A DNA stretch of 64,000 nucleotides from Hormiphora californensis (Eukaryota > Ctenophora > Tentaculata > Cydippida > Pleurobrachiidae). The stretch is from positions 2,641,409 through 2,705,408 of the forward strand of contig CM035351.1 in the NCBI GenBank assembly GCA_020137815.1. The letters are read 5' to 3'. The notes below the pieces were generated by a model that made no database searches, was not told the DNA's origin, and saw nothing but the letters and a program-made list of their open reading frames with translations. The stretch's first letter is position 1; each line of letters opens with the position of its first letter. The position numbers were made by a program, and so were the translations under genes. This document shows, one piece after another, positions 33,855 to 44,567 of this stretch.

Positions 33855-34712
33855 AGAGAATATAAAGGAGAATAAGCCCAAAGAAGGATTTTTGAAATGG
33901 AGCTTATTTCTGGCCATGAGAACGGTTTACTTTTTTGCTTCTTTGACACGCTGGCTGAGAATGTTCCCATGCTTCATTAGAGATGAAAATCTGGAAATAG
34001 TTGCTCAAAACGATTATCTATGTGGCCCAAAAATTTTGGAACTTTTCCGCCAAAGATGTGGTGTACAGAGCTTGTTTTGTGAAACCCGTCTTTTTGAAAA
34101 AGAGGGAAATTCCCTGTATCTCAAAAACGGTTGATCGTAGAGACCTGGGACCAAGCTTAATCGATTCAGAAGGTCCGATTTTGGGGGGGTCTTCTGAGAG
34201 ACATTTTGCTCCTACTCCAACCGTTTTTGCTGTAATTGCAAAAAACCAATTCTATGAAAAGGGGGAACAACTCTATTCCAGTAGCCTGCTTCGGGCTGAT
34301 TTCCCCCTTACTTGCTGATACCTTTTTCGCAATTACAGCAAAAACGGTTGGAGTAGGAGCAAAATGTCTCTCAGAAGACCCCCCCCCCAAAAAATCGGAC
34401 CTTCTGAATCGATTAAGCTTGGTCCCAGGTCTCTACGATCATCCGTTTTTAAGATACAGGAAATTTCCCTCTTTTTCAAAAAGACGGGTTTCACAAAACA
34501 AGCTCTGTACACCACATCTTTGGTGGAAAAGTTCCAAAATTTTTGGGCCACATAGGTAATCGTTTTGAGCAACTGTATCCAGATTTTCATCTCTAATGAA
34601 GCATGGGAACATTCTCAGCCAGCGTGTCAAAGACGCAAAAAAGTAAACCGTTCTCATGGCCAGAAATAAGCTCCGTTTTAAAAATCCTTATTTGGGCTTA
34701 TTTTCCTTTACT
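33855..34712. repeat. nested inverted repeat inside the TTAA element
   Basis: The left arm (AGGAGAATAAGCCCAAAGAA onward) is repeated in reverse complement at 34330-34712, around a centre near 34290. It includes the phrase GTGGTGTACAGAGCTTGTTT in both arms. Confidence 0.8.
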
Positions 34713-34757
34713 AGAGTACCCGTTTGCTGGGAACCCGTGACCTGGTAAATGGTAATT

Positions 34758-36282
34758 GGTAAATCATTTACTGTAACGCGCGAATTTTTCCAAAAAAGCG
34801 CTGCTTTTTTACGCCGCGCGCGGAACCTAGAATTACGCGCGCAGTGTAAAATTTTAAAATTCATTGAAAATTTCCTCGCGTTTTATGTCGCCAAAAAAAG
34901 TCGACGAAAAATTCCAAATTCGTGAATTTAGAATTATAAGAACTCCGGTCAGTTCTCATCTTGCCAATCCGTTTTCCGGGAACCCCTGGCCAAAGGACAT
35001 TAAAGTTCACATAACGACCAAGTTTCATATCGATTGGATAAGATTTTGGGTGGCTACGGTGAAAAATATCGTATTTTTGGCATTTTTAACTTTCCCGACG
35101 CGATTTACGACCCTTAAACATTGAGTTACGGGAAATCGCTATCATGTAAAATGAAGTTCAAACGATTCTCTTTCCCCACTATTGCGTTAGTTTTTTGATT
35201 TAGAGCCGTTTTCAGGGTCTTAGAAGCGTTTGAAAAATGTAAGTATTTTTGGCGCAATGACGTCACCCCGTGACGTCACTGTTGTAAAGATCGGATCAAA
35301 AATCTGAGCCCGTACTTACACCCGCCTTGGTCCAAAGTACCAGTGTACAAATTTTCAGGGGTCTAGCTCAAAAACTGTAGGAGGAGTAGGGAGAAAACAA
35401 TTATCGGACTAACATTTTGGAAATTATTATATGGATGACTAGAGTACCCGTTTGTACATTTCTTGATTGGATGCGACCTCGAGGAGCTATGACAATGCGA
35501 AAAAAGGGGTGGCACGCGACTTTAACCACGTGGTGATCTAACCGCTCCTACTATCATACACATTGGGTTTTTGAAAAAACGGTCATTACAATTTTGGCGA
35601 GGCGGGTAAATCATTTACTGTAACGCGCGAATTTCTCCAAAAAAGCGCTGCTTTTTTACGCCGCGCGCGGAACCTAAAATTACGCGCGCAGTGTAAAATT
35701 TTAAAATTCATTGAAAATTTCCTCTCGTTCGCGTTTTATGTCGCCAAAAAAAAGTCGACGAAAAATTCCAAATTCGTGAATTATAAGAACTCCGGTCAGT
35801 TCTCATCTTGCCAATCCGTTTTCCGGGAACCCCTGGCCAAAGGACATTAAAATTCACATACCGACCAAGTTTCATATCGATTGGAGAAGATTTTGGGTGG
35901 CTATGGTGAAAAATATCGTATTTTTGGCATTTTTAACTTTCCCGACGCGATTTACGACCCTTAAACATTGAGTTACGGGAAATCGCTATCAAGTAAAATG
36001 AAGTTCAAACGATTCTCTTTCCCCATTATTGCGATAGTTTTTTGATTTAGAGCCGTTTTCAGGGTCTTAGAAGCGTTTGAAAAATGTAAGTCTTTTTGTC
36101 GCAATGACGTCACCCCGTGACGTCACTGTTGTAAAGATCGGATCAAAAATCTGAGCCCGTACTTACACCCGCCTTGGTCCAAAGTACCAGTGTACAAATT
36201 TTCAGGGGTCTAGCTCAAAAACTGTAGGAGGAGTAGGGAGAAAACAATTATCGGACTAACATTTTGGAAATTATTATATGGA
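34758..36282. repeat. direct repeat of 678-bp units
   Basis: The units 34758-35435 and 35605-36282 are nearly identical. Both start with GTAAATCATTTACTGTAACG and end with AAATTATTATATGGA, separated by a unique 169-bp spacer. The phrase ACTAGAGTACCCGTTTG also precedes each one. Confidence 0.85.
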
Positions 36283-36516
36283 CATTCTCTTCAAATTCCA
36301 AGAATTTAATGTTTCTATCTCAAAAAAAGTGGTCCTGAGGTCAAAAATTCCGACAAAAATTGAAAAAACGCCACTTTGAAAATAGGCTGTAGCAAAAATA
36401 TGAATTCGACTTTAGGGCTAAAATTGCATATTTGAGGTCCATTTTGTATGGCCTAAACCCTGGTGAAGTCATTTGGTTGGGCACTCGATGATGAAAAACG
36501 CCAGGTGTACCCTTAA

Positions 36517-37828
36517 ACTGGATAAGTTCAGAAAGGCTGAAGCGTTTGTTTATGTGGATGTCGTGACGAGGGGGACACGCCGCACGCCAACGAACCGGTC
36601 GTCGCGGGTCACCTCCGTGCACCCCTACGTTGGAGGGGCCTGCAGCGTATGCCAAGTCACCTGGAGTTACCTATGTGCCACCTAGAGGTGTTTGAAATTT
36701 TTACGGATCACCATTTACGGACTGCCAACAGCCAAGTACTAACCGTTGAACATTTTACGGGGTTTATCAAAAAACGGCCATCTTGAAAATGTGTCCAAAA
36801 TCGAAAATTATTATCAATTAAAAAAAATGCGGCGCGCTAAATACAGCGTGTTCTTATTTATGTTCGCGCGTTACATGATATGCGATTGAAAAAGAAAATT
36901 CAAATAAAACCTTCGGATCGCGTGTCATGTCGTCACTTTTCCAAGATGGCGGATTTTTCGATTGGCATGCGCTGCAGACCCCAAGTGCGCGCGTTTTCCA
37001 CGGCTTCTTTAGGGCCTGTAGCATAGGCCAAATTTTTCGATTGAAAATCGCTGCCTTATCCCGCGCTGCGTTTGCCAAATTTTTCAAGGGACTGTGGATG
37101 ACGGTTTTTACTTTCTGAGGCCCCATTTTATCCTATTAGTGACCTATAAAAAGTTCAAAAGCCGTCAGAAGAAATATAAGATAGGATTTAAAATTTACTC
37201 TTGTGCGTCAACTGTCGTCTTCTCACTCCTGTCACCTGTCTGTAAAGTCGAATTTTTAATGAGTGTCGCGTGGCGCGCACCAAATTTAGTGCGCGTCCAC
37301 GGAATTTCGCGAAATCGATCAAGCCATGGCCGCCAGAAATTTGACATGTCGGCGACATTGTCGCGTTGGATGAGGAGATTTCTTTGTTCTCCAAGAGAAC
37401 AAAGGAATCTCCTCATTTGTCAGTTTGTTCTCTGTTCCCTTCAGGCATGATCAGACGTGTTGAGTTGTCCTCTTTGACATATGCTCCTTGCTCTTTGTCC
37501 CTGTGCGAGCCCACTGATATACTATATCTCTGAAAAGACTTAGCAGGTATGAAAATCGTTCTGATTCTGTCTGGCATCGCCGACCCGATCTGAGCATACT
37601 GTCAGTGTCAAAATGGGTTCTGGCGCCGCCAGAAAGTTCTGATTTGGAACTTGAACCCAATTTTTCAACACAAACATTTTTCAACACAAACATGGCGAGT
37701 GACGACAGTCTCTTGCTAAAAACAGGGCAACTCGAATGTTGCTTTTTTTGGTTTTGGATAGGATAATTGTCACTGCTTCGGCCATCGACCTCATAAATAG
37801 CTGTTGGTAACAATCTTAACCCTTTCAG
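36517..37828. other. no secure gene; hairpin at ~37370-37425
   Basis: GC-rich patches with short ORFs in several frames but no convincing exon. A hairpin (GAGGAGATTTCTTTGTTCTC / GAGAACAAAGGAATCTCCTC) lies near 37374-37420. The phrase GCTGCCTTATCCCGCGCTGC near 37050 also occurs at ~56778 beside the retroelement ORF. Confidence 0.4.
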
Positions 37829-37948
37829 GCAGGATTACCTGTGGCTATCGAGGTGGATCTAAAGACGGAAATTATTACGTTATGCCGTGAATTCCACAGT
37901 CAAGTCTCAACGGTGTTTTCGGTGGTCCACCCCTCTGCTGTATCCTAA
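37829..37948 (+). CDS. possible terminal exon, unknown protein
   Basis: A cctttcag acceptor precedes 39 codons reading AGLPVAIEVDLKTEIITLCR, then EFHSQVSTVFSVVHPSAVS, and TAA. The composition is protein-like and distinct from the surrounding repeats. No upstream partner exon was identified. Confidence 0.3.
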   Translation, partial: AGLPVAIEVDLKTEIITLCREFHSQVSTVFSVVHPSAVS

Positions 37949-38099
37949 TAAACAACCATTATTACCAGGTAACAAGAAAGAACATGTTCATTTGTCTCAT
38001 GTTCCTGACTAATTATTCTTATTTATTGCCAACACTACATGATGCATAGGGCCTAGCCCTTTGTACACTCTCACCCTGTGTGATGTGAGCTATAGAAAG

Positions 38100-38255
38100 T
38101 ATGGACAGGGTGGAGAGAGTGGAGAGAGAAAAATGGAGAGCTGAGAGGGTGGAGAGAGAATGGAGTGAGAAAAATGGAGAGCTGAGAGGGTAGAGAGAGA
38201 GAGAGAGAATAGAGAGAAAATGGAGAGCTGAGATGGTGGAGAGAGAATGGAGGAT
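38100..38255. repeat. TGGAGAGCTGAGA minisatellite
   Basis: Units of about 50 bp built on AAAATGGAGAGCTGAGAGGG recur three to four times. Confidence 0.8.
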
Positions 38256-38444
38256 GGATTTATTTTGTAAATTTGTAACCCTCCCCTCTATTTCTTGATT
38301 CTCGGGCGAATTCTAACCCTCACTCCTACCCCAGGCATTTTACTGATATCGGGATGGCTAATGTTGGATTCAGTTTCAAACCTCTATCGATTACAGTATT
38401 CTTCATATTTGGTAAGGAAACGCTCTCATTAATAACAATTATTG

Positions 38445-39084
38445 GGGTGTGCACAGACTGCCCAAGCTTGACCATGCCCATATGTGGGCAAGATTTTGAC
38501 CAAGTCGCACAGACTGACCAAACTTGGTCATTTGACCAAGCTTGGAGAGTAAAAACTGAAACTAATTCATTACATAATGACCCCATTTACAACTTTTCAC
38601 CTGGAAATGATAGATGCTTATGTGAGGGCACTTTTCCGACTAATTAAGATACGCTGAATCACGTAAGCAACTTTTCCAGAGGTCGATAAAGTGCCCCAAT
38701 GAAGTATAATTGGCCTTAATTGTTGAATTAAGGTACTTTCCCGACCTCTGAGGGATTGTAAAGGTCGCTTACGTGATTCACCGTATAGTCGGAATAGTGC
38801 CCTCGCATAAGCATCTATTTTTTCCAGGCGAAAAGTTGTAAATGGGGTCATTAAGACCCAAATATACTCGGGATATACTCAATTAGGACACTTTTCCGAT
38901 CTCGGCCGGATTGGAAAAGTTGCTAACGTTGTTCAGCGTATCAAAATTAGTAGGGTTCAGTGGTTTTCGATATGTTATGAATTAGTTTCAGTTTTTACTC
39001 TCCAAGCTTGGTCAAATGACCAAGTTTGGTCAAAATCTTGCCCACATATGGGCATGGTCAAGCATGGGGAGTCTGTGCACGCCC
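38445..39084. mobile_element. 640-bp foldback element
   Basis: Outer ends GGGTGTGCACAGACTG and AGTCTGTGCACGCCC are inverted, followed inwards by matched TTGGTCATTTGACCAAGCTT phrases. A second internal palindrome is centred near 38730 (GAATCACGTAAGC in both arms). TTG on both sides may be a 3-bp target duplication. Confidence 0.75.
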
Positions 39085-39305
39085 TTGGCCGAATGCTACT
39101 AGAATCTTGGGCCCAAGATTTTACAATTTGGCCTAGAAATGGATGGGTTATGACCAAAACTGTAAAAATTGTGTCCAAATTAAGGCAAAACTTACCGCTT
39201 ACCGCTCAGAATAGGTAGGGTGCTTTATTAAAAGTGATATCATTCTCCCCCTCTCTCTGCCCCTTGATCTTCTCTATTACTCTCACAACAAATTAATTCT
39301 CTCAG

Positions 39306-39486
39306 GAAAGATCATGACAGACTATCACTTGGACGTGTAGCAATATCTGGATTTAAAGGCCGTGAGAGAAGATTGAAGAGGGCATCTAATCCTGGAAGTT
39401 GGAACTGGGAAGAGTTTCTTAAACTTATCAGTATAACAGAGAGGTGCAGGTGTGAACTTTGTGACTCTACTGTTTACAGGGAGTGA
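39306..39486 (+). CDS. likely terminal exon, unknown basic protein
   Basis: After a ctctcag acceptor the frame starting with G then AAA stays open for 60 codons to TGA at 39484: KDHDRLSLGRVAISGFKGRE, RRLKRASNPGSWNWEEFLKL, then ISITERCRCELCDSTVYRE. The CxCxxC near the end could bind metal. A possible preceding exon at 38336-38417 (HFTDIGMANVGFSFK frame, gtaagg donor) is out of phase by one base, so the gene model is incomplete or a base is wrong. Confidence 0.4.
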
Positions 39487-39689
39487 TTAACCGATATGAT
39501 GCTTTTGTAATGTTCTATTATCCCGGAATCTTGTATGTGTAAGGTCTGAGCGTGTGTAAAATCGATTTGTTATTGTTATTGTTATATTGGGAACTCTTTT
39601 TCTTAAACACATACAAAGAAAATTGTCGTTGAATCATCAAAAACATCGATATCTCACTCTATAATATATTCCTATCTTTCTTTATCTCT

Positions 39690-39729
39690 CTCTCTCTCTC
39701 ACACACACTCTCTCTCTCTCTCTCTCACA

Positions 39730-39800
<71 letters not shown>

Positions 39801-39818
39801 GTCTCTCTCTCTCTCTGT

Positions 39819-39854
<36 letters not shown>

Positions 39855-39875
39855 GTCTCTCTCTCTAGTCTCTCT
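39690..39875. repeat. (CT)n microsatellite with GTAGTCTCT interruptions
   Basis: CT tract with three to four CTGTAGT interruptions. Confidence 0.93.
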
Positions 39876-40223
39876 CTCACGATCACGCCACACTTTATCT
39901 GAAAAATATATTATTTGATCGCTAATTGTGTACAATGTTACAGCTGCAGCTGTTGTGTGTACAAGGGTCGGCACTAGAATGTTGATCGTACAACACATGA
40001 CAGTAACGTGACTTCATTATACCATATTTGGTCATCACCTGATGCGTTCTATACCCTTCCCGCCACTTACTGTGTGTAAGCGGCCGCGCGGCAGGTTTGC
40101 GCGCAACGCGTTGCAACGAAGGGTTCTTCGCGCGAAATTGAACCCTTCCGACGCGCAAATCCAAATCGCGCGGCTTTTAAAAAAACGACACTCATTAAAA
40201 ATTCGACTTTATCTGGTATAGTC

Positions 40224-40671
40224 GAATTTTTTATTTAAGCGACAGGCCGCCGCGCACTCAATTAGTTAATTGGTCATATCTCCGGTTCCTGATAAGATAA
40301 AGACTTGATCTTGGTTGCGTTGGAAAGATAAAAATTTTATCTTTCCAATGGCACCAAGAAAAAGTCGCTAGCTTATCAGGAACCGGAAATCGATTTCAAG
40401 CGCTGCATTTTGATGCGCGGCGGCCTGTCGCTTAAATAAAAAATTGGACTTTAAAGTCCAATTTTTTATTTAAGCGACAGGCCGCCGCGCATCAAAATGC
40501 AGCGCTTGAAATCGATTTCCGGTTCCTGATAAGCTAGCGAATTTTTCTTGGTGCCATTGGAAAGATAAAATTTTTATCTTTCCAACGCAACAAGGATCAA
40601 GTCTTTATCTTATCAGGAACCAGAGATATGGCCAATTAACTAATTGAGTGCGCCGCGGCCTGTCGCTTAAA
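40224..40671. repeat. head-to-head palindrome of a ~224-bp MITE-like unit
   Basis: The unit contains AAGCGACAGGCCGCCGCGC, GGTTCCTGATAAGATAAAGA and CTTGGTTGCGTTGGAAAGAT, and ends AAATTGGACTTT. It is followed immediately by its own reverse complement (centre 40447/40448). A third copy in the second orientation is at 41118-41343. Confidence 0.85.
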
Positions 40672-40896
40672 GGTCCCCCCAAACTACTATGTCCCTTGCT
40701 GCGCGCGACCGGATTTTAGACGGCCATAGCTCCACCCCCTGATAAGATAGAGACTTGAAATTTGTTTTGTGAGGAGATCATGTCGAGTTCTTCCTACAAA
40801 ACAAATTTCAAGTCTCTATCTCATCAGGAAGTGGAATTATGACCGTGGGAAATTTTACAAAACCCGAGTGAGGGACATAGTAGTTTGGGGTGTACT
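40671..40896. mobile_element. 226-bp TTAA-flanked element inserted in the MITE-like unit
   Basis: TTAA at 40667-40670 and 40897-40900 brackets the element. Inside are inverted CCCCAAACTACTATGTCCCT / AGGGACATAGTAGTTTGGGG, and inner matching arms with AAACAAATTTCAAGTCTCTA. The empty form CGCTTAAATAAAAAATTCGA survives in the third copy at ~41330, which supports the insertion model. Confidence 0.75.
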
Positions 40897-41117
40897 TTAA
40901 ATAAAAAATTCGACTTTACAGGGGCGGTGCGCGGCGTTCATTCACGAAAAAAATTTTGGGTCCAGCGCTGCAGAAAATGTAACGCGCGAGGTGGGTTGTT
41001 TTTGCCGATATTTTCACTTTTTAGCAAGTTTTCTCATTTTCTTCTCCTCTCTCGTCCAAAAAGTGGGTCCTGGACCCACTGGACTCAGCCTTGCTTCGCC
41101 CCTGATCTGGTAAAGTC

Positions 41118-41343
41118 CAATTTTTTATTTAAGCGACAGGCCGCCGCGCATCAAAATGCAGCGCTTGAAATCGATTTCCGGTTCCTGATAAGCTAGCGAC
41201 TTTTTCTTGGTGCCATTGGAAAGATAAAATTTTTATCTTTCCAACGCAACCAAGATCAAGTCTTTATCTTATCAGGAACCGGAGATATGACCAATTAACT
41301 AATTGAGTGCGCGGCGGCCTGTCGCTTAAATAAAAAATTCGAC
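41118..41343. repeat. third copy of the ~224-bp MITE-like unit
   Basis: Same sequence as 40448-40671 but with the intact tail GCTTAAATAAAAAATTCGAC. Confidence 0.85.
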
Positions 41344-41377
41344 TATACATTTTTACACATTTTTACAGGTCGCTAAA

Positions 41378-41525
41378 GTCCATTTTTATTCAACTGTTCA
41401 CCCCTCAACTCGTGCGCGTGCGATATTTTAATTTACGCTGTGCGCGCTACACGTTAACATGTGATAAACGCGCAAAACAATTCCGCACACGACTTTGGGG
41501 GGTGAACAGTTGAAAAAAAATGGAC
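41378..41525. mobile_element. 148-bp inverted-repeat element
   Basis: GTCCATTTTTATTCAACTGT at the left and ACAGTTGAAAAAAAATGGAC at the right are inverted; a GC-rich interior contains TGTGCGCGCTACACG. It lies about 270 bp before the WDR27 start. Confidence 0.7.
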
Positions 41526-41792
41526 ATTATTCTCTGCGTTCAAGAGGTATAATAATATTTCATTTACATTAACTATGACACAGATATTGGATGCGTTTTC
41601 TTATCTCTGGAGTGCTCTGGTGCCAGGTGCTCTGGCGCTCATGACTCATCGAGTAACTTTGTATGACGTTTATCACTCTTACTATTTCTAGTCAAAAAGC
41701 GGGATCTCAAATGTACATTTAGATTGATTGAATGATTGATTGATCTCAACATATCTCGTTTATCCGTTCAGTCCTACTGTAGGTAAAACACG

Positions 41793-44168
41793 ATGGATAT
41801 CAAGCTGCTAAACACAAGAAACCTTTCTCGTCACTCTACAGAGCAAGTTTTTTCTGCCAGCGACTCATACATTGCGGTATCATCGGGGGCTGCTATTGCC
41901 GTTTTCGCACTGGATGTATCTGGCAAAGAAATCGTTCTCCTAGGACACACAGACACCGTTTCTTTTCTACACTTTTCTGCACCAAATATCCTCATTTCAG
42001 CATCATCTGATTCCCTTCTTTCGTGGAATTTAGACGAAGCCAGGACAGCTGCCAATAGCGGTAGAAAACCTTCCTCTGTGTACATAGGAGTGGGACTTGG
42101 ATTTCCAAAATATATTTCGACGCTAAAGAATACGATTCTCCTGGCAGTCGGTAAAGAGGTGGTTGTGCTTGACACTTCTCGGGGAAGCACAAAGTTTTTA
42201 GAAGGTCATGAAGCGGATGTGATTTTCTGCTCACTTATCTCCCCTACCCAAGTTCTTTCTTTATCCCGGGACAACAATATGAAGATTTGGTGCCTGGAAG
42301 AAAAAAGAGCAATCTCCCAGTTTCACCTCTTCACCTCTGCACCTTTTACAGAAATCTTCTTTGATATCGACACCCTGTATATGGGATCAGCAGATGGGCA
42401 TCTCCACCTTTATGAGCCATTATCAGGTACCAGATTGAAGCGAATAAACGTTGAGAATTACCTCCCATCAGCAGAAGCCAGATCTGATTCACCTTCAGAC
42501 AGTGATACAATTTACGCTCAACCGAGACGATACCTCACCAAATCACCTGAAGACGTGCCCGATTCCGAATGTTCGATCAGCAACTCAATCATTTCAATTT
42601 TCAAGATCAGTTCCACAGTTGGTGGTGGCCCAGATCACGAAACTATGTCGACATTCCCCGACCTCCCTGCCATAGATGTTTCAGTACGGACTATCCTCGT
42701 GGTGGTCCTGACTAGCGGGGTGGTTCAGTTAAACAGTGTATCCCACCAGCTCCTAACCTCAACCTCATTCCTTCATAACACCCCAATGTTACCCCTGGGC
42801 TACCATGCTCACTCCTACGTTCACGGGGAAGGGTGTACCATGGTGTACACTGATCTCACTGAGTCTAATCTGAGTGTGGTGCAGTTCAGGAGGCTGTCTC
42901 TTGATCAGGAACAAGATGTTTCCGTCGTACAGCGGTGTATTCTGAGCCCTACCACTCCCCTGCTATGTTTGTCCCAGTGGAAAAGTCCCACGACAGATTC
43001 CCCAAAGCCCAAGGAAAAGAGGAAGAAAGGGAAACCTTCGCAGTACTCGGCATCTACTATGAAACCCCCACAGCAGATGTTTAAACCCAACACAAATGCC
43101 AACAAGAAGACAGTTAAAAAGGAGACGCCCAAGAAAGTGCCATATGCCTACCCTACTGGTGAATGTCGTCCTGTCTACGAAAAACACAAGCTAACAGTAT
43201 CAGACCGCCGGTCTCCCGTCCAAGCTTTAGCCTACTCCCGGGACTCAGATTTCATAGCGGTAGGGTTAGCAGATTACAGTGCAGTTGTACTAAAGTTACC
43301 GGGTGGTTCCAAATCTGTGCCCCTCACGGGACACAAGGGACCCCTTACCTCAGTAAAATGGAGTGCATTGTCCAGCCAGGTGATCACAACCGCCGGGGAT
43401 AGGACCTGCAAGATGTGGGATGTTACTAGTGGCTCCATGATCATCGATCTAAAATATCGGGATGGCAACACCAAGAACTGCGATAAGACAGAATTTAAAA
43501 AGGACTGCTCCGGGGCACAGTTTTACTACATTGACAAGTTTATCCTGGTGGCTAATCAGGCTGAACTCCTTCTTTACAAGCACCATGTCGAGCGCCCTGA
43601 GCCCAAAATATCGAAACGTGTAATAGGCCGTTACCAGAGGGTATCCATGGGCATATTGCCAAGTGTAGTTACATGTATGAGCGCCTGTAATTCTTTCTTC
43701 TCCACTCTTGTCATGTGCGGTCTGGCTGACAAATCCCTGGGGGTATACGACTTCAATAAAGAATGTTTAGCAGTCCAGATACCAGATATCCACCCACGTG
43801 CCCCGCACACAGTGGCCGTTATGGACGGATCAAAATGGGTGCAACACAACCCGGATACCCATAATCTGGTGCTAACTGCGGGGGTATCAGACACCTGCAA
43901 ACTCTGGGATATCCGCTCTGGACAATGTGTCAGAGGATTCAGCCGGCAGTGCCGAGTTGCAACTACCCCCAGTGTCAGTACCTGTGTACGGTATGTGGCT
44001 GTACCGGGAGATGACCAGGCAGTACACGTGTTCGATATCCGCCAGACTGGCACTGCTGCACACAGGATATCCAGTGATGGGGCCCTCGTTACACAATTTA
44101 GTACCAAGTACCCCCAGGTAGCGGTGGGGAGCAGCGAGGGAGTTGTCACTTTCTATAACGATCGGTGA
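41793..44168 (+). CDS. WDR27: WD40-repeat protein WDR27, single exon
   Basis: A 791-aa intronless ORF starting MDIKLLNTRNLSRHSTEQVF. WD repeats are visible: LLGHTDTVS...LLSWNLDE (~49-80), LEGHEADVI...MKIWCLEE (~136-170), LTGHKGPLTSVKWS...CKMWDVTSG (~511-545) and DTCKLWDIRSGQ (~700). A long lysine-rich linker lies at ~403-450. The phrase QFYYIDKFILV, the order of repeats and the linker position match animal WDR27 (about 830 aa in human). The role of WDR27 is poorly defined; it is a beta-propeller scaffold found mainly in ciliated lineages. ATG 41793 gives the expected N-terminus. It lies 400 bp upstream of OSCP1 in the same direction. A single exon is unusual, since vertebrate WDR27 has many introns, so a retrocopy or intron loss is possible; the intact frame argues that it is functional. 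Confidence 0.85.
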   Translation: MDIKLLNTRNLSRHSTEQVFSASDSYIAVSSGAAIAVFALDVSGKEIVLLGHTDTVSFLHFSAPNILISASSDSLLSWNLDEARTAANSGRKPSSVYIGVGLGFPKYISTLKNTILLAVGKEVVVLDTSRGSTKFLEGHEADVIFCSLISPTQVLSLSRDNNMKIWCLEEKRAISQFHLFTSAPFTEIFFDIDTLYMGSADGHLHLYEPLSGTRLKRINVENYLPSAEARSDSPSDSDTIYAQPRRYLTKSPEDVPDSECSISNSIISIFKISSTVGGGPDHETMSTFPDLPAIDVSVRTILVVVLTSGVVQLNSVSHQLLTSTSFLHNTPMLPLGYHAHSYVHGEGCTMVYTDLTESNLSVVQFRRLSLDQEQDVSVVQRCILSPTTPLLCLSQWKSPTTDSPKPKEKRKKGKPSQYSASTMKPPQQMFKPNTNANKKTVKKETPKKVPYAYPTGECRPVYEKHKLTVSDRRSPVQALAYSRDSDFIAVGLADYSAVVLKLPGGSKSVPLTGHKGPLTSVKWSALSSQVITTAGDRTCKMWDVTSGSMIIDLKYRDGNTKNCDKTEFKKDCSGAQFYYIDKFILVANQAELLLYKHHVERPEPKISKRVIGRYQRVSMGILPSVVTCMSACNSFFSTLVMCGLADKSLGVYDFNKECLAVQIPDIHPRAPHTVAVMDGSKWVQHNPDTHNLVLTAGVSDTCKLWDIRSGQCVRGFSRQCRVATTPSVSTCVRYVAVPGDDQAVHVFDIRQTGTAAHRISSDGALVTQFSTKYPQVAVGSSEGVVTFYNDR

Positions 44169-44567
44169 GGGGGACTGAGATATTTAAACAGTTATCGGAC
44201 GATTTGATACCGAGTTATTTGTCCACAACGAGGTGTCTTGTTGTTATGTATGTGAGTGTGTGTAAATAATATGTCAGCGGTATAAGTTTCTGAGCAATAA
44301 TTAAATGTTTCGGATATGTTTTTTACATTTTACAGGACGTGCAAGTCTGCAGCGGTTTCATTGTGTCATGCAGTGTGTGATATGGCCACTTTTAAAAGTG
44401 CTTGCCTTTGAGAGCAGCCTCACACTAGAGCCCTTTTATCTTTCCGACCCTGGGTTTTTTGTGATAATTACCCCTAGAAACTCTACTTTCCCCTCCAAAT
44501 CTCCCTCCCTCCCATTTGACTAATAATTTCTCACTCCCTCGCTCTTTGAGTTGGAACAGCAGTAACC

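Larger units (their letters stand above)
33630..36516. mobile_element. 2.9-kb foldback element flanked by TTAA, with nested repeats
   Basis: TTAA then GGGTACACCTGGCG at the left, and CGCCAGGTGTACCC then TTAA at the right, with about 230 bp of inverted homology in each arm. TTAA duplication and G-rich ends suggest a piggyBac-like mobiliser, but no transposase ORF is present. Inside are a second foldback (33855-34712) and a 678-bp direct repeat (34758-35435 and 35605-36282). The ORFs seen across it are palindromic shadows. Confidence 0.78.

Noticed and set aside
33844-34657. Several 70-107 aa ORFs on both strands
   Set aside because: They mirror one another across the nested palindrome in the TTAA element.
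36341-36685. Overlapping ORFs at the right end of the TTAA element
   Set aside because: They run from the element arm into flanking GC-rich DNA; open on both strands, with no preferred frame.
37451-37813. 120-aa minus-strand ORF
   Set aside because: No splice or initiation support, no recognisable domain, and composition typical of chance frames.
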